Assembly (NCBI GenBank): GCA_012295275.1
Contig: CM022670.1
Coordinates: forward strand, 11,362,083 to 11,426,082
Direction of reading: 5' to 3'
DNA length: 64,000 nucleotides
Source: Chrysomallon squamiferum
Lineage: Eukaryota > Mollusca > Gastropoda > Neomphalida > Peltospiridae
This document shows positions 26,080 through 38,851 of this stretch, in pieces (position 1 is the first letter of the stretch; each line of letters starts with the position of its first letter). Below the pieces are notes generated by a model. It was not told where the DNA came from. It searched no databases and saw only the letters and a program-made list of their open reading frames with translations. The translations under genes were made by a program, and so were the position numbers.

Positions 26080-29000
26080 TACATTCAAGGTTATTCAGTT
26101 TCGTGTCTCTACCTGTATTGGTATATACTGAGCAGTGACCTACTTTATTGGATTCACTTTGTATGATAGCCATTCTAATGACAGTCTGTGTTGCTGAACC
26201 ACTTACTTGCAATAAAAACATCCAGTATAGTATTTGGGACATAATGCATGATGTTGCCCATAGTGAAGTCTGTTGCTTTTCTTTATTTATCTTCCCTCCA
26301 CATTTCTCACTAACCTGACTGCTTGGTTGGCCTTGTCAGAGAAATGAATAAGCTCCCACACCTTACATCTGTAGGCCAATAGACGACTGGGTTTTGTTCC
26401 GATCTACTCACAGTTGATAGAATTCATTGTCGCAGTCAGTCTTAGCTGGCCTCTTTACTCTAGGGTCTTGTTTGTTTCTCTTCCACTGTCTTTTTCTTTC
26501 CTTCACCTTTCCCTGGACTGCTTTCTTCTTTGCTGGTGTTGATGTTGCCTTGTCGAGGTGAGTCTTTTTGCATGTTGAGTTTTGATGTTAAACTCTTCGA
26601 ACTGTGACAGTTGCTGTATCAGTAGTTACCGTCCTGTCACAGTTTTGAACATGTTGAATTATTATTATTTTTTTTAGAAACAGATTTATAAATAGCTGGT
26701 TGTTCAACAATTATAATGTATTTGCATGTAGAAATGTGTGAGTATGTTCGGGTTGCGATGATAATGATACATTTTTTAAAACAAAACTAAAAGGTTAATT
26801 CGACATAAGTTATGATAAATTAATGGAATGGCTATAAGTTTATAGTTCAGATAGGGAGGTATTTTTAAATAGTTCTGTGCATTTTTCATTAAATTTCATA
26901 ACCAGTATACCTCTTTTTTTTTTTTGTATAGCCTGTTTTAATTAAACTAATTATAAGTAAATTAATGGATGTATATTGTTATTTGTATGAATGTAACACA
27001 GTAGCACATTTTGTTTTGAGGTGTTATTTATTCATGTGTGTGTCTGTGTGTGTGTGTGTGTATAATGTGTACATTTCTTTGTTTGTTTTTTTTTATATCA
27101 GTAATAATGGCAGTCAATTAGTTTTAAAATTTAAAATGCTTAATTTTATAATAGATATAAATAAAACCAGTTTTATAACTCCAGTGTTGTAAGATTTAAT
27201 GGATATTCTGTGTTCTAGAAAACAATTTCTCCAGCCAATTCAGTTTCAAAATTGTTGAAGTATAAGGTTACATTTCATATTTTTAAAAATCTGGTGAAGG
27301 TTTTTTTCTTTCTTTTCTTTCCTTTTTTTTTTTCCCGTTTTGAGTAGGTGTTACAAAATATTTGCAATGAATTAAAACATTTTTCTAGTGGGAAAATGTG
27401 GTAAGAATTTGAAATGATGTAATTGCTCAAATATGTGACAGATTACATGAGGAAGGATAGTTGTTTATTTCTTTAAACAGTTGATATGGTGGCTCCACCC
27501 ACTTAGTGCCTTCAGGCTTTCTTATATTTCCTGCAGCATGTTTTATCCATTGCTTCTTGTAGAGCTGGCAACATTTTACTGATGGATCAAAAATTACTAT
27601 TCCATCTGTAAGTACAGGAGTAGGTTGATGTTACAGAAGCAGGATGAGGAGTGAAAGTTTAATATAATTTTCTTACATCATAGATGTTTCTGTTTTATTT
27701 CCTTGGTCCTGCACATCTGCATATAAATGGCTTGTTATTGCAAGAGAAGCAGAGCAAAACATTTAATTACACGTCCTAAAGTTACTCAGTTTGTGTCCTT
27801 TTTAAGTTGAAAAGATAGCTTTCAAAGATGAAATTAAAAATAGAAAAGTGATTTTTAAAAGTTTAAATAATAATTTCCTCTGTAAATGATCTTAAAGGTC
27901 AGACATTATTTTTATAATTTTTCTCAGTTCACTGAATATTGGTGATGCTGTTTTAAAAGCACTTCATAATGTCTGTTACAAATAAAACTTTGCAAAAATT
28001 ATTTATTTAATGTTTGTCCTAAAGAAGTCAATACAGTCTTGTTTTCTTGATTTTTTTTTTTTTTTTTTTCTTCTTCAGTTTTCGAGAAGAAAAAAAAAAT
28101 GTTAATAAAAACATTCAGTAAAGTTACAGTATCAAAGAAAGACTTGAAGTTAACAGGTTCAGACATGTTTTATTGAGTGGTTTCACGTAGTTTGTCATGT
28201 ATATCAAGTAAAATTGATTCACTGTTCCATATTTTCAGTGACCATAAATTAAAAAAATTGATTTAATGCAGCAAAACTAAACTTTGTCACTAAATGCTGC
28301 TGCAGTTCACAGTCACTTATTGTTCTCATTAGCAAACAACCCATCAGATTTTAAAAAAATTTAAAAACTAATTTAAAAAAAAAATTCTGATAATAATGAT
28401 AAAAACTATGAAATTGGGTGTGTATTTGACTGAATGAAGCATATTAATTTAATTTCTTACTCATTCCCCAAAAGTATACATAAAGTGACAAAATATCTTT
28501 TTTGTTGCTTTACTTATTTAGAAACTGCAAAATGTAGCTTAAATGATGTCTCACTGAATTATATCTGTTGACAGTAAAATGATAAAATTAAATTGAAATA
28601 AACCATTAAAAGTAACTTGCATTAAACTAAGCAGTTTAATTTTGCAATATTTTCAGTTGTTTTATAACGTTAGTCATGAATGATGTTTTTTGTTTAAGCA
28701 CAATGAAGATCTGACAAATATCTGTAAAAGATTTAACAGCTGAAAATAATTTTTAATCTGTATTCTCCAGTTATAAATAAATTTAAAAATAAAAAGAATG
28801 AAAATACGTTGTAGTTTTTTTAATTCAGATTTTCAGTAACATTTTAATGTATGCATAAATAGGCACATACATAAACATTCAGATGTTCACAACTCTGTCA
28901 CTGTGACACTGATGTCTACACAAAAACAAATGTACAGATAAACAAAATTTTCTGTTCTTTTTTAAAAAAATTTTTTTACAGAATCTTGTATTAATATCCA

Positions 29001-32000
29001 AATTAAGATTTATATTTCATTTGCGTGTGTGGAAATTATATAATTTATATTTTCTTCTATTTAATTTTTTTTTAATCAGAAGAGCATATTGAAATAATGT
29101 ACATATAAATTTAATTTTGTTACAACACATTGGACATTTAAAAAATAAAATACAAATTTTTATTTATTAAATCATATATATATATAGCATAATTATGAAA
29201 ATTTTGTAGTAAATTGTATTGCTATTTAAAATCTGTAAGTAGTAAATAATTCTTACATATACTTCCTTTTTGAAATTAAATAAAAACAAACTTAACAGCC
29301 ATATTTCAATTAAATGGATCCAGTTTGATTTACTGATGGATGGATGGAAATACATACTTTTCATATATTGGATGATAATATCAGATTAGGCTGGCATATT
29401 GACAGCTTGTAATCTGCATTTACTTGGAAACATATGGGGAATTTTAATGTGGCCTGTTGCTGGGTTTCAGTAATAATGAGTCAGGGCTCTAGTCCTCTAG
29501 CCAGCAGCTATGTGTAATTTGAAGTGTTGTCACCACTGTGATGGTTCCACTTATTAATACATGCACAGGGTGTGACTGTGCAATTGATTGTTATTGTTGC
29601 GGCCTCAGAGCTTGTGTGCTATCGACTTCTCTGTTCTTTTTCTGATAGGATGTACGCAATCTTGCAGCCTCCACCTGAGTTCATGTACTACCCACCTGTT
29701 GTTTATACGGTAAAGGTAGGCAGGATGGAGTTCTGTCTCCACCCGTAATTACGTGTTTGTTTATTATTCTTCTGGCAGAATTGTGAAAATTAGATACGTC
29801 GTATTTCTAATTAATTTCTTTTCAGAGCAAATAACAAATAATTTATCATTTTGGTTTCGATTTTATGTGTGAAATGTGGTATTCACGTATTTGGGTTAAT
29901 ATCGTTTGAATGAATGAATTAATAATTGCCGTTTTTCAGTTTTAAAAGTTTTGTCTTTTGACTGTAATAACTTGGATTTAAAAAAAAAAAAAAAAAAAAA
30001 ATTTGTTTGACATATTTGTTATATATCTTAAAGGAAAGATTAAAAGATTGGAGTATAGTTTTTTTAATCTAAATAAGATATTTCATTATATATCGATACT
30101 CTTTTAATTGTTTTAATTGTTCTGTTTTAGTTATTATTTTTCACTATTAATAAATATTAAGTATCATATATGTAGAACATAAAGAGAGGTCACATTCTAT
30201 AGTTCATAGTAACTAAGATTCATTTATTTATAATTATTGTGAAGGATAGAGTCTGGATTAAGTACTGCCATTTGACACTGGAATTACAATTTGTTCAGGC
30301 TAAAACCCATTTGTTTTGTATTAGTCATTTCTTTCAGACTGTTATATCCTGTTATCTCTGTAAACCTTCCTTCCTCCTATAGTCAAACACGTTTGTTGAC
30401 GGAAGGAAGGAAGGAACTGATCTCAGAGTATTGTTTGATAACTGAGCCAGACAACACTTACATGTGAATCACTAACATTAAATAATTTATTGTTCTCCTA
30501 TAATTATTTTATTTACATATTTACTTTATATAACGGATGTCAAAATTTTGGCATGTATTATTTCAAAAAATGATAATAGTAATAATATAGAAAATGATTG
30601 CTCTGTGCTTTTGAACTTTAACATTTAACTCTGAAAATGTTGCTTTTAATAAATTTCTGAATTCAGCCAAATAATGAATATTATGTTAAATTATATGTTA
30701 AATTTAAGTTATTTCTTTTTTTGACAGTTTCTGATATTAGTTTCAGAATGTAAGTCTGCAAAGAAACTTCAGTAAATTTTCACAGTATAGTTTAATATAA
30801 AAAACTGGTGAATGGATTTACCCTTTAGTAACATACCAGATTTTATTTTTTTATCTGGGTTATGTTGTCTCCCAATCCAAAATTTTAAAAATACGCTGAT
30901 TCTGAAGTCCTTTTTGCACAAAGGACGGAAACAAGGATCCTCCATCATTGCTTTCTGTTTGCAGCTTGACCTTCCAGCTCAAGTACAGCTTTTCAAACTT
31001 TTGCTTTATCATTTGTCTTTTTTCTTCTTTCTTTTTATTGTTGGTTTTCCTCACTTTAATTTTTCCATCAGATGTTCTAATAGATGTTCTAATCCATCCA
31101 CATCTATTAATTTTTAAGTGTCTAGCAATTCCAATATATAAACAAATTAACATTTGGTAATAATAGTAATACCAGTACTCCTCAATAAATAAATTCAACT
31201 TTATTGATTATCATTATATTAATTATTATCTTAAAATCATAATATTTAAGAATGATAATGTTGTTTGTTGGAGATTTTATTATTATTACCTTTGTCATTT
31301 TATTTATATTTTTTTTATTTTATTATTTATTTATTACATGCAAAAGTGTTTTTTAAATTTATTTTATTTTTTATTTTATTTTTTTTCACAAAGTATTTTA
31401 ACATTGCACAAATGATTAATAAAATTTAAAAAACTCAATATATATTTCTAGTTGAAAATAAATTCATAATTCAGACTTAATGAAAATTAATTGCCACTGT
31501 AACTCATTTAAAAGAAAAGAAATATGTGAGTTTGAATTTAAAGAGTTATGAAAAATGTTTTTATATGTCAACTACAAAACCTCCACAATAAAAAAAAGAA
31601 ACATTTATGCATGAAGGATAAAAATGAATAATGTTGCTAGAGTGTATTTTGTTTAGGATGGCCTTAATGAATATACTACTTTGATATGAATTTATAATTC
31701 TGTTAATTTTATTTTTTAATATTTTTACTTCATGTAATTCTATTAATATAATTATAAAGTACTTATTTTTATATATGTCGTTATATATTTTTGCAGAGAG
31801 GCTCAGAAGAACTAATGTCGCTCAGTCCTATGGTAACAAATGGAACCAGCATGAGCCCGCAGCATGCCCAAAATGACATCAGCAATGATGCCAAAAAGGT
31901 AAGACAACAGTATTTGAAAATGGACAGAATTTCATTTTTAAAATATTCTTGTTTATTGATAGACTCGTAGACACATATTCACATACACACACATACACAC

Positions 32001-32235
32001 ACTCATTAACTCTTTCATAAATATATTTCATTTTGATGGGTTCAGAGTTAGTACATTTTAAATGAATTTATGACTGTAGCATATGTTACTTCATTGTCAG
32101 TTTGTGTTCATCTGATACTTGAGACACAGTATTTCACTGGAAGCTTCATGAAGCCAGCAGCACAAGTCTTGTCAAATACGTGGATAGTTTGTAATCTCTT
32201 TACAGCGAAATATGTTGGTGTAGCTTTTCTGTCTG

Positions 32236-32271
<36 letters not shown>

Positions 32272-32849
32272 GAAAGATTTTATTATTTTTTTTTTTTTTT
32301 TTTTTGTAAAATACTTTTTATTACCTCAGCTCTTAAAGTTAGAATGTTAAATACCAGTGTGTTTCATTTTGAATAGAAAAACTTCATTCTTAATTTCCAC
32401 TATGTCCTGCTGAGGGTAAAATGATTCAGTCCCCATTCTTTATTGTATATAAATGTGACTGGTGAGTCACTTGTATACCAGTGTGAAAACTAGATTCTCC
32501 TTTTATTTTTCTTTACAGTTTTTCTATCAATTTTAAACACTGAAAATAATTTTATAAATATTATTTTCTTTTAGTTGTTACATAAAAAAAATAGAATTTA
32601 GACCTTTCTTTTATTTATTTTTTATTTTAATTTCCAAAAATACTTGAAATAACACATTTTACACTGATATAATTATAAATGATATAATTTAATGTTCACA
32701 ATTTCATGGTAGCATCCTGTTATTGTTTTGATACCATTAGAATTATCTTTGAAAAAAAAGAAAAGAAATAAATTAAAAACATTTCTGCTACCCTCAAAAT
32801 TCTTTACATTATTGTCAGAACTAATTTAAAAAAATTTCTGCACAAAGTC

Positions 32850-32880
<31 letters not shown>

Positions 32881-35800
32881 TGCTCCTTTTGTTTTGTTTT
32901 TTGTTTTTTTTGCAAGAATTCACACATTTGCAAGCATTATTTTCTTAGTATGCTTAATGTGATGTATTGATTTCTATAAACTAAACAAGAAAAACACAAA
33001 TAGAAATAATAATTGTGTAAATGTTTTTTCTAAAGGTAACTTATAACTGTACTGACTGCACAAATCAATAATAGTTTTTTTTAAAACATAACACTAAATT
33101 GTTCCTTTTTATTTATTTTTTTTACTGTTTAATATAACAAAAATTGATTCCTATCAAGACTTATGAAGTTTATTAATAATAATTTTCGCATTTTATTTTT
33201 ATATCACTTCAGTTAAATGTGTTGACACTGAAAGGGTGTTGCTTCTGTTTTAGTAAATCTAAATACAAAAAAAAAAAAAATCATGTCCAAATATAAAATC
33301 AAAAGTGAGAAATTATACAAACAGATATTCCTAAAAACATTTTGCTGAAACATTTGGCATTATCCTGTTGGAAAAGTTATTAATATTAATTTGATACTGT
33401 TATCTTGTTCTGTGTTTCCATGGAAACATGAAAATATTGTTTGGGTCAGACTGGGACTATTGTTATTCCGGCAGAATATGAAAGATAAATATTCTAGATA
33501 ATGTTTGTACATTAGTTGATGAAGTAGATGATGAGTTGTCACGTGATCAGTGCAGAGATTCTCAAACCGTGACCAGAGAAACTGCTATATTCAGTGGGAA
33601 TTTATGGTGTTGTTCTTAGAGCAAAAACAGCCATTTGTCATAAACACAGGACATGTACAGCAAGGGTGAACCCATTTCATGTTTCACTGAACATGTATTT
33701 GCTGGTATATTGGACTGCCGCCATCTACAGGCAGATTTTGTGTGTATGTGTGTTCCTTGTTTACGCACAGCTTCCTTGTATCTTTGGTATTTTTATAACA
33801 GTAGCTCACTAGATTGTAGTTTGTCAAGAATGTACATAAATACATAGGAAGAAAATTGTTTATGCAGATTCGTTCACTTTCTGGTATGATGACCTTGTAA
33901 CAGTAGGCTGCTTGTCAAAGCATGGCGTGGTAATAAATATAAACATGTGTGCACATACACCAGCACACAGTAACACAAAAATAACAGAATTAGCAGCTGC
34001 GTTAATGTTTTCTCTTTGTATGGCATTGTCATTTTTATTATGTTAATTAAACTAGAGCCAGTTTTAGCAAAAACACAAAATAAAACCACAAATTAAAATT
34101 AAAAAGTAAAAAGGTTTTGAACAAAAGGACATAAAAGCTGTAGTTCTGCCAGCATTAAAAAAAAAAAAAATTAAAAAAACAGAACAAAAAAATATAAATA
34201 AAACAAAACAAAAAATGTATAAGTTGTTGAACCTAAAAAGATGTCATTCCAGTTTAATGTATGATATTTTTATTTTATTTTGTTTCGGTTTTTAATATAA
34301 TGGTTATCACATAACAATAACAAGATAAGAAATGGGGCAGGAAATGGAAGATGATTAAACTAAGAACATTCCAAATTTCATTTGTTTTAATTGAAATGTA
34401 ATTTTTTATTTAAAAAAACAAAAGATTTTTTTTTTATTTTTTTTTATTTTTTTTTTTTTTTTTTATGCAGAATACTTTAAAAAATTAACCTTTTTTTTTT
34501 TTTTTTTAATTTATCCACAGTGAACATAATCTTCAGTTTGTTGTAAAAAATGCTAAATATTTAGTACAGCAGTGTCTAATCTTATTTGACAGCAGCAGCT
34601 TTTTACTAGATTTTAAAACTAAGCTATCAGCTTTTAATGGTTTGCATGTTTCATTTCTTTGAGCGTTGGCAAATCCATTTCAGTTTTTTTTTATTTAACA
34701 CTGTTATACTCAGCAGTGCATGAAAATAAGTCCAACAGATGTTAGCATTAGATCAATAAAGTGCCACTAAATTTAAGGTATCAACAATAACTACTATAGC
34801 AATACAAAATTCTCCTGTTTAAACATGAGAAAAATCAATGGTTTTATTCACCTGCATGTAGGCGAACACACAAACATTAACAAATTTGGGTAACACTTGT
34901 TCTGGTAATGTTTATTTTGAAAGAAAACATAATAAAGATTATTATAACTTATATTTGTGGAATTAAAAAGTAAATCTTAAATGAAACATGAAATAATATT
35001 TTTTTTTAAAAATACAGAAATCATAAGCAATCATTTTCTTAATTCTTCTCATTTTTCTTTCTTCTTTCTTTCTTTTGCGTCTTTCTTTTATATGTGTATG
35101 TGTCTGTATGTATTTTTTTTTTTTTTTTTTTTTTTTACTTTTTTTAAATAATGAAAGAAAAAAGAAGCATTAGTGTGATTTTTCTGCCAGCACAGAAAAT
35201 CCCAACATCTTAAGGATTTCTTGTTTTTCAATTTACTTGCTGTTATCAAATTTCATCCATCTGTCAGCAACATTTTTTAAGATCCAGTCCTTTTAAAATT
35301 TTCATGCCATTAAAATACCTAAAGCAGCATGGTTAAATGAAATAACGTTACGTGTTGAGTCAAGTAAAATCAATAATAATAATAAAATAATTTAAAATCT
35401 CTCTTTCTTTGAAATTATACAGAAATTTAGTTAATACCACCCAATAAAACTTTTCATTGAAAAAAAAAAAAATTTTTTTTGGCAATGAATTTAGTATTTA
35501 TTCTGAACTGGACTTAATTAATTTAACATCAAAAGAAATCGTAATGTAATCTTTATACAACTGGATGAATTATTGTTATCTCTTGTAAAACAAAACTAAA
35601 TGTTTTACAATATAGAAATAGGCTTACATCAAAGAGCATACATCTTGGTTATAACCCTCATGTAACCAATTAATGTTATTTAAAATATTTTAGACCTTTG
35701 CACATCTTACACTGTGGTAGCTGAAAATGCTAGGAGATATTATTTTGAGAGAAAAAAAAGAAAAAAGGCACCATCACTTTCAGGAATTGGCTTTTTCATT

Positions 35801-38111
35801 AATGTTTTAATTTTTTTTTTTTTTTTTTTTTAGAGGGGATATTGTTGTTGTTTTTTGTGTTTGTTTGTTGTTGTTTTTTTGTGTTTGTTTGTTGTTGTTT
35901 TTTTTGTTTTTTTTAATTTTAGTGATAATATGTTTTTAGGTGAAGCTGGATGAAAACCAGCTAAATGGGCCATCTCGAGTCGTGCACATCCGCAGCCTGC
36001 CTCACGACGTCACAGAGACTGACATCGTCCAGCTGGGCATGCCATTTGGCAAAATGATCAACGTCTTGCTCTTAAAACAAAAAAATCAGGTAATTTTAGT
36101 TTTGTAGCATTTATTATTTATATTTAGATAATGTTAACTTACTATGTACTTTGAAGACATTTTAATATATTTTTTTTTTGTTAGTTAAAAATGAAATGAA
36201 TAGTATAAAAGCAAGTTAATAAAAATAATAATTTCATACACACAAAAACATCTGGTGGCATGTTTATGAGTTCTAAAAAGAAAAAGACAAAAAACAACAA
36301 AAAAAAACACAACAGAAATAACAGTAACTTGCAAAGACTGTTGTACTAATAGGGAAAATTTCATCATTAATGACAACAGGTTTTACCTAGCAATTCAGAA
36401 TTAACATTTTTATACTGTAGAAACAATCAGGAGAACCTGTCTGATACTAGAGCATAATAACAGTTGTAAAATAAATTATAAATAAATATTCTTTCATGTT
36501 AACAATAATAAATTTCAATTGGTTTATGTCAATGCTTCACAATATTAGTTTGTTAAATGTTGGCATTGAGGGGGGAAAACAAATTTTCTTTGATATTAAA
36601 TACCAGAATTTGAACTTGTTACTTCATAACTAAATACTATAACAACACAGGCAAAATAATTTCACCAATCACAATTTTTTTTTTTTTTTTTTTTTTTTCA
36701 TTTTTATTCCTTACTGAAAATTAAATTATTTTCTTTTAACCTGTTTGTTCAACTAATAGTATTTGTTTAACTAATAGTATCGCCTGATGCTGACTGTCAC
36801 ATGTTGGCCATTTCTGTATGACACTTATGACTAATATGTTCAGCTGCTGCAGAAAGTGTATAAAAATAATTTCCATATTTAATCATCTTTCCATCTGTCG
36901 CCAACCTGTAGCATGGTGTTAATGTTATTCAGTGTGTGTGTGTGTAAATTTCTTGGACCGAGACAGACGAATATTTCAATAATGAAATTAGATGTATATT
37001 TAGGTTAATAATGTTATTTTAAAACATGAAACTGAAGATGAAAACAAAATGCATACGTGCAGTATGTTACATAATGTGTTCTAAAATACCTATTATGTTT
37101 CACTTTATTCATTTATTTATTTGGTAACCAGTATTCACTGTTTCTAATTGAGAATTTGGAAGCTGAATTCATTTTATTAGTATTAGTATTATTTACACCT
37201 AACTTTGAACTGATTTCAAAGAATAAGGTACTTAATGTATGACCCTGAATTTGATATTAATGTTTTATATATATTTTTATTAGGCTTTTCTAGAGTTCAC
37301 TGATGAAATGTCAGCACAAAATATGGTTGCCTATTATCAATCTACTCCAGCACAAGTGCGTTCTAAGTTGTGTTATGTCCAGTTTTCAAACCACAAAGCC
37401 CTCAACATTAAGACTGATGCTCTACATGCCTACCAGGTAACATAACCATACAGAGTTGTTTTATGGTTTATTACAAAATAAAGAGTTTTTTTTAATTATT
37501 AATATTATTATTTTAGTAGTGTTCTGAACAAGCTATATAACATTCTGGCTGGCCTATGAAGGAAATTTTTCCAGGTTTTTTTTATTTATTTTTATTTTTT
37601 ATTTTTGTTTAATGTAGTTATTTTATTTTTATTTTTTTTATTTTTTTTTATTTTAAAAATGCACACATTTTATATTTCAATAAATTTCATATTCCTAATA
37701 CATAAGGCTCATATTTTATATGAATATTATTCTATTAATTGTTTTTAAATGACCAGTAAACACGCGTTAGGGACAAACATAAAACTGTATGTTTAAAAGA
37801 TGGGTGTGTCTGAGTATGTTTTTGCTATTTTAGAATGCAACAGCACAAGCTGCTCTGCAGGCAGCACAGGCAGTGATGCATGCACGAAACAGTGGCAGCA
37901 ATCCCTCCACTGTCCTTTCACAGGAATCCACCTCTTCAGACCAGCCTTGTATTCTGAGAATAATCATAGACAATATTTTATATCCAGTTACACTGGAAGT
38001 TTTACACCAGGTAAGTAAGCTGCAATACGCACAAATTGTTTTCTCTAACTTGCTTTTATTTATTTTAATTTTTATTTTATGATTGTTATCGTTGTTTTAT
38101 TTTATTTTATT

Positions 38112-38142
<31 letters not shown>

Positions 38143-38807
38143 TGAAAAGCTGTGGGTATACTGCAGTGGAAACCCAAGAAGGTCAGCCTTTACTAAGACT
38201 GTCGGTGTTTTCAGTCGTAATTATAAAAAAGATATGCAGAGGATCACGTTTTTATATGTTTCAGTTTTTAAAAAAAAGTTTGCTTTCTGTTGAATGAAAT
38301 TAGCTCAACATACCAAATCAAGTATAACGTTTTATCAGAAAGAATCCTTAAAAGAAATTATTTAATTTTTTTTATTTATTGCTCACACTCACAAAATACA
38401 AGTTTATATATATATATAATTTCCTATTCTCTTTTTACAGGTATTCTCAAGATTTGGCAAGGTTTCAAAAATCATTACATTCACAAAGAACAGTAAGTTG
38501 TGTATTCTGTTTTTCATAGTTGAAAAAAAGAAAAGAAAAAAGAAGAAAAAAAAAAGAACTTTAAGATAATAAAAGGAAAGAAGAATTACATTTCATGTAT
38601 TTGACCTCGAATATTTTAGATTGTTCAATAATTTGCCAAGTCCTTTGTTTCAGAAATATGTACACCATCTGCAAATTATTTTATTTTTAATGAGAAAGTT
38701 TAACTTTATGTGACTTAGTAATTGTTAGCAATAGTGGTGATAAAATTTTTGATTTTTGTTTTTTGCAGATAATGTGTATAAAAACAATGTTACTTATTTA
38801 TTATTAT

Positions 38808-38851
<44 letters not shown>

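Larger units (their letters stand above)
11549..29648. other. Long PTBP intron with simple repeats and a few non-repetitive islands
   Basis: This is about 18 kb. Islands of higher complexity lie at 12050-12300, 21240-21530, 26240-26560 and 29390-29648; all but 21240-21530 are listed separately, and the palindromes at 20607 and 21322 also have their own entries. Elsewhere the sequence is AT-rich with T tracts, TTA runs at 15043-15094, TA/T runs at 22382-22437 and 25790-25857, and a long AC run at 26017-26077. A 61-codon frame at 17868-18053 is the only one in this intron that does not look composition-driven. No tRNA or other RNA gene was recognised by eye. Confidence 0.6.

Noticed and set aside
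25947-26242. Frames on both strands over the AC run (Thr-His and Val-Cys repeats)
   Set aside because: The repeat is open in every frame; the flanks show no coding signal.
4270-29715. Joining the microexon to the 29649 exon in one transcript
   Set aside because: The phase-0 entry reaches TGA after nine codons, so that order is not coding.
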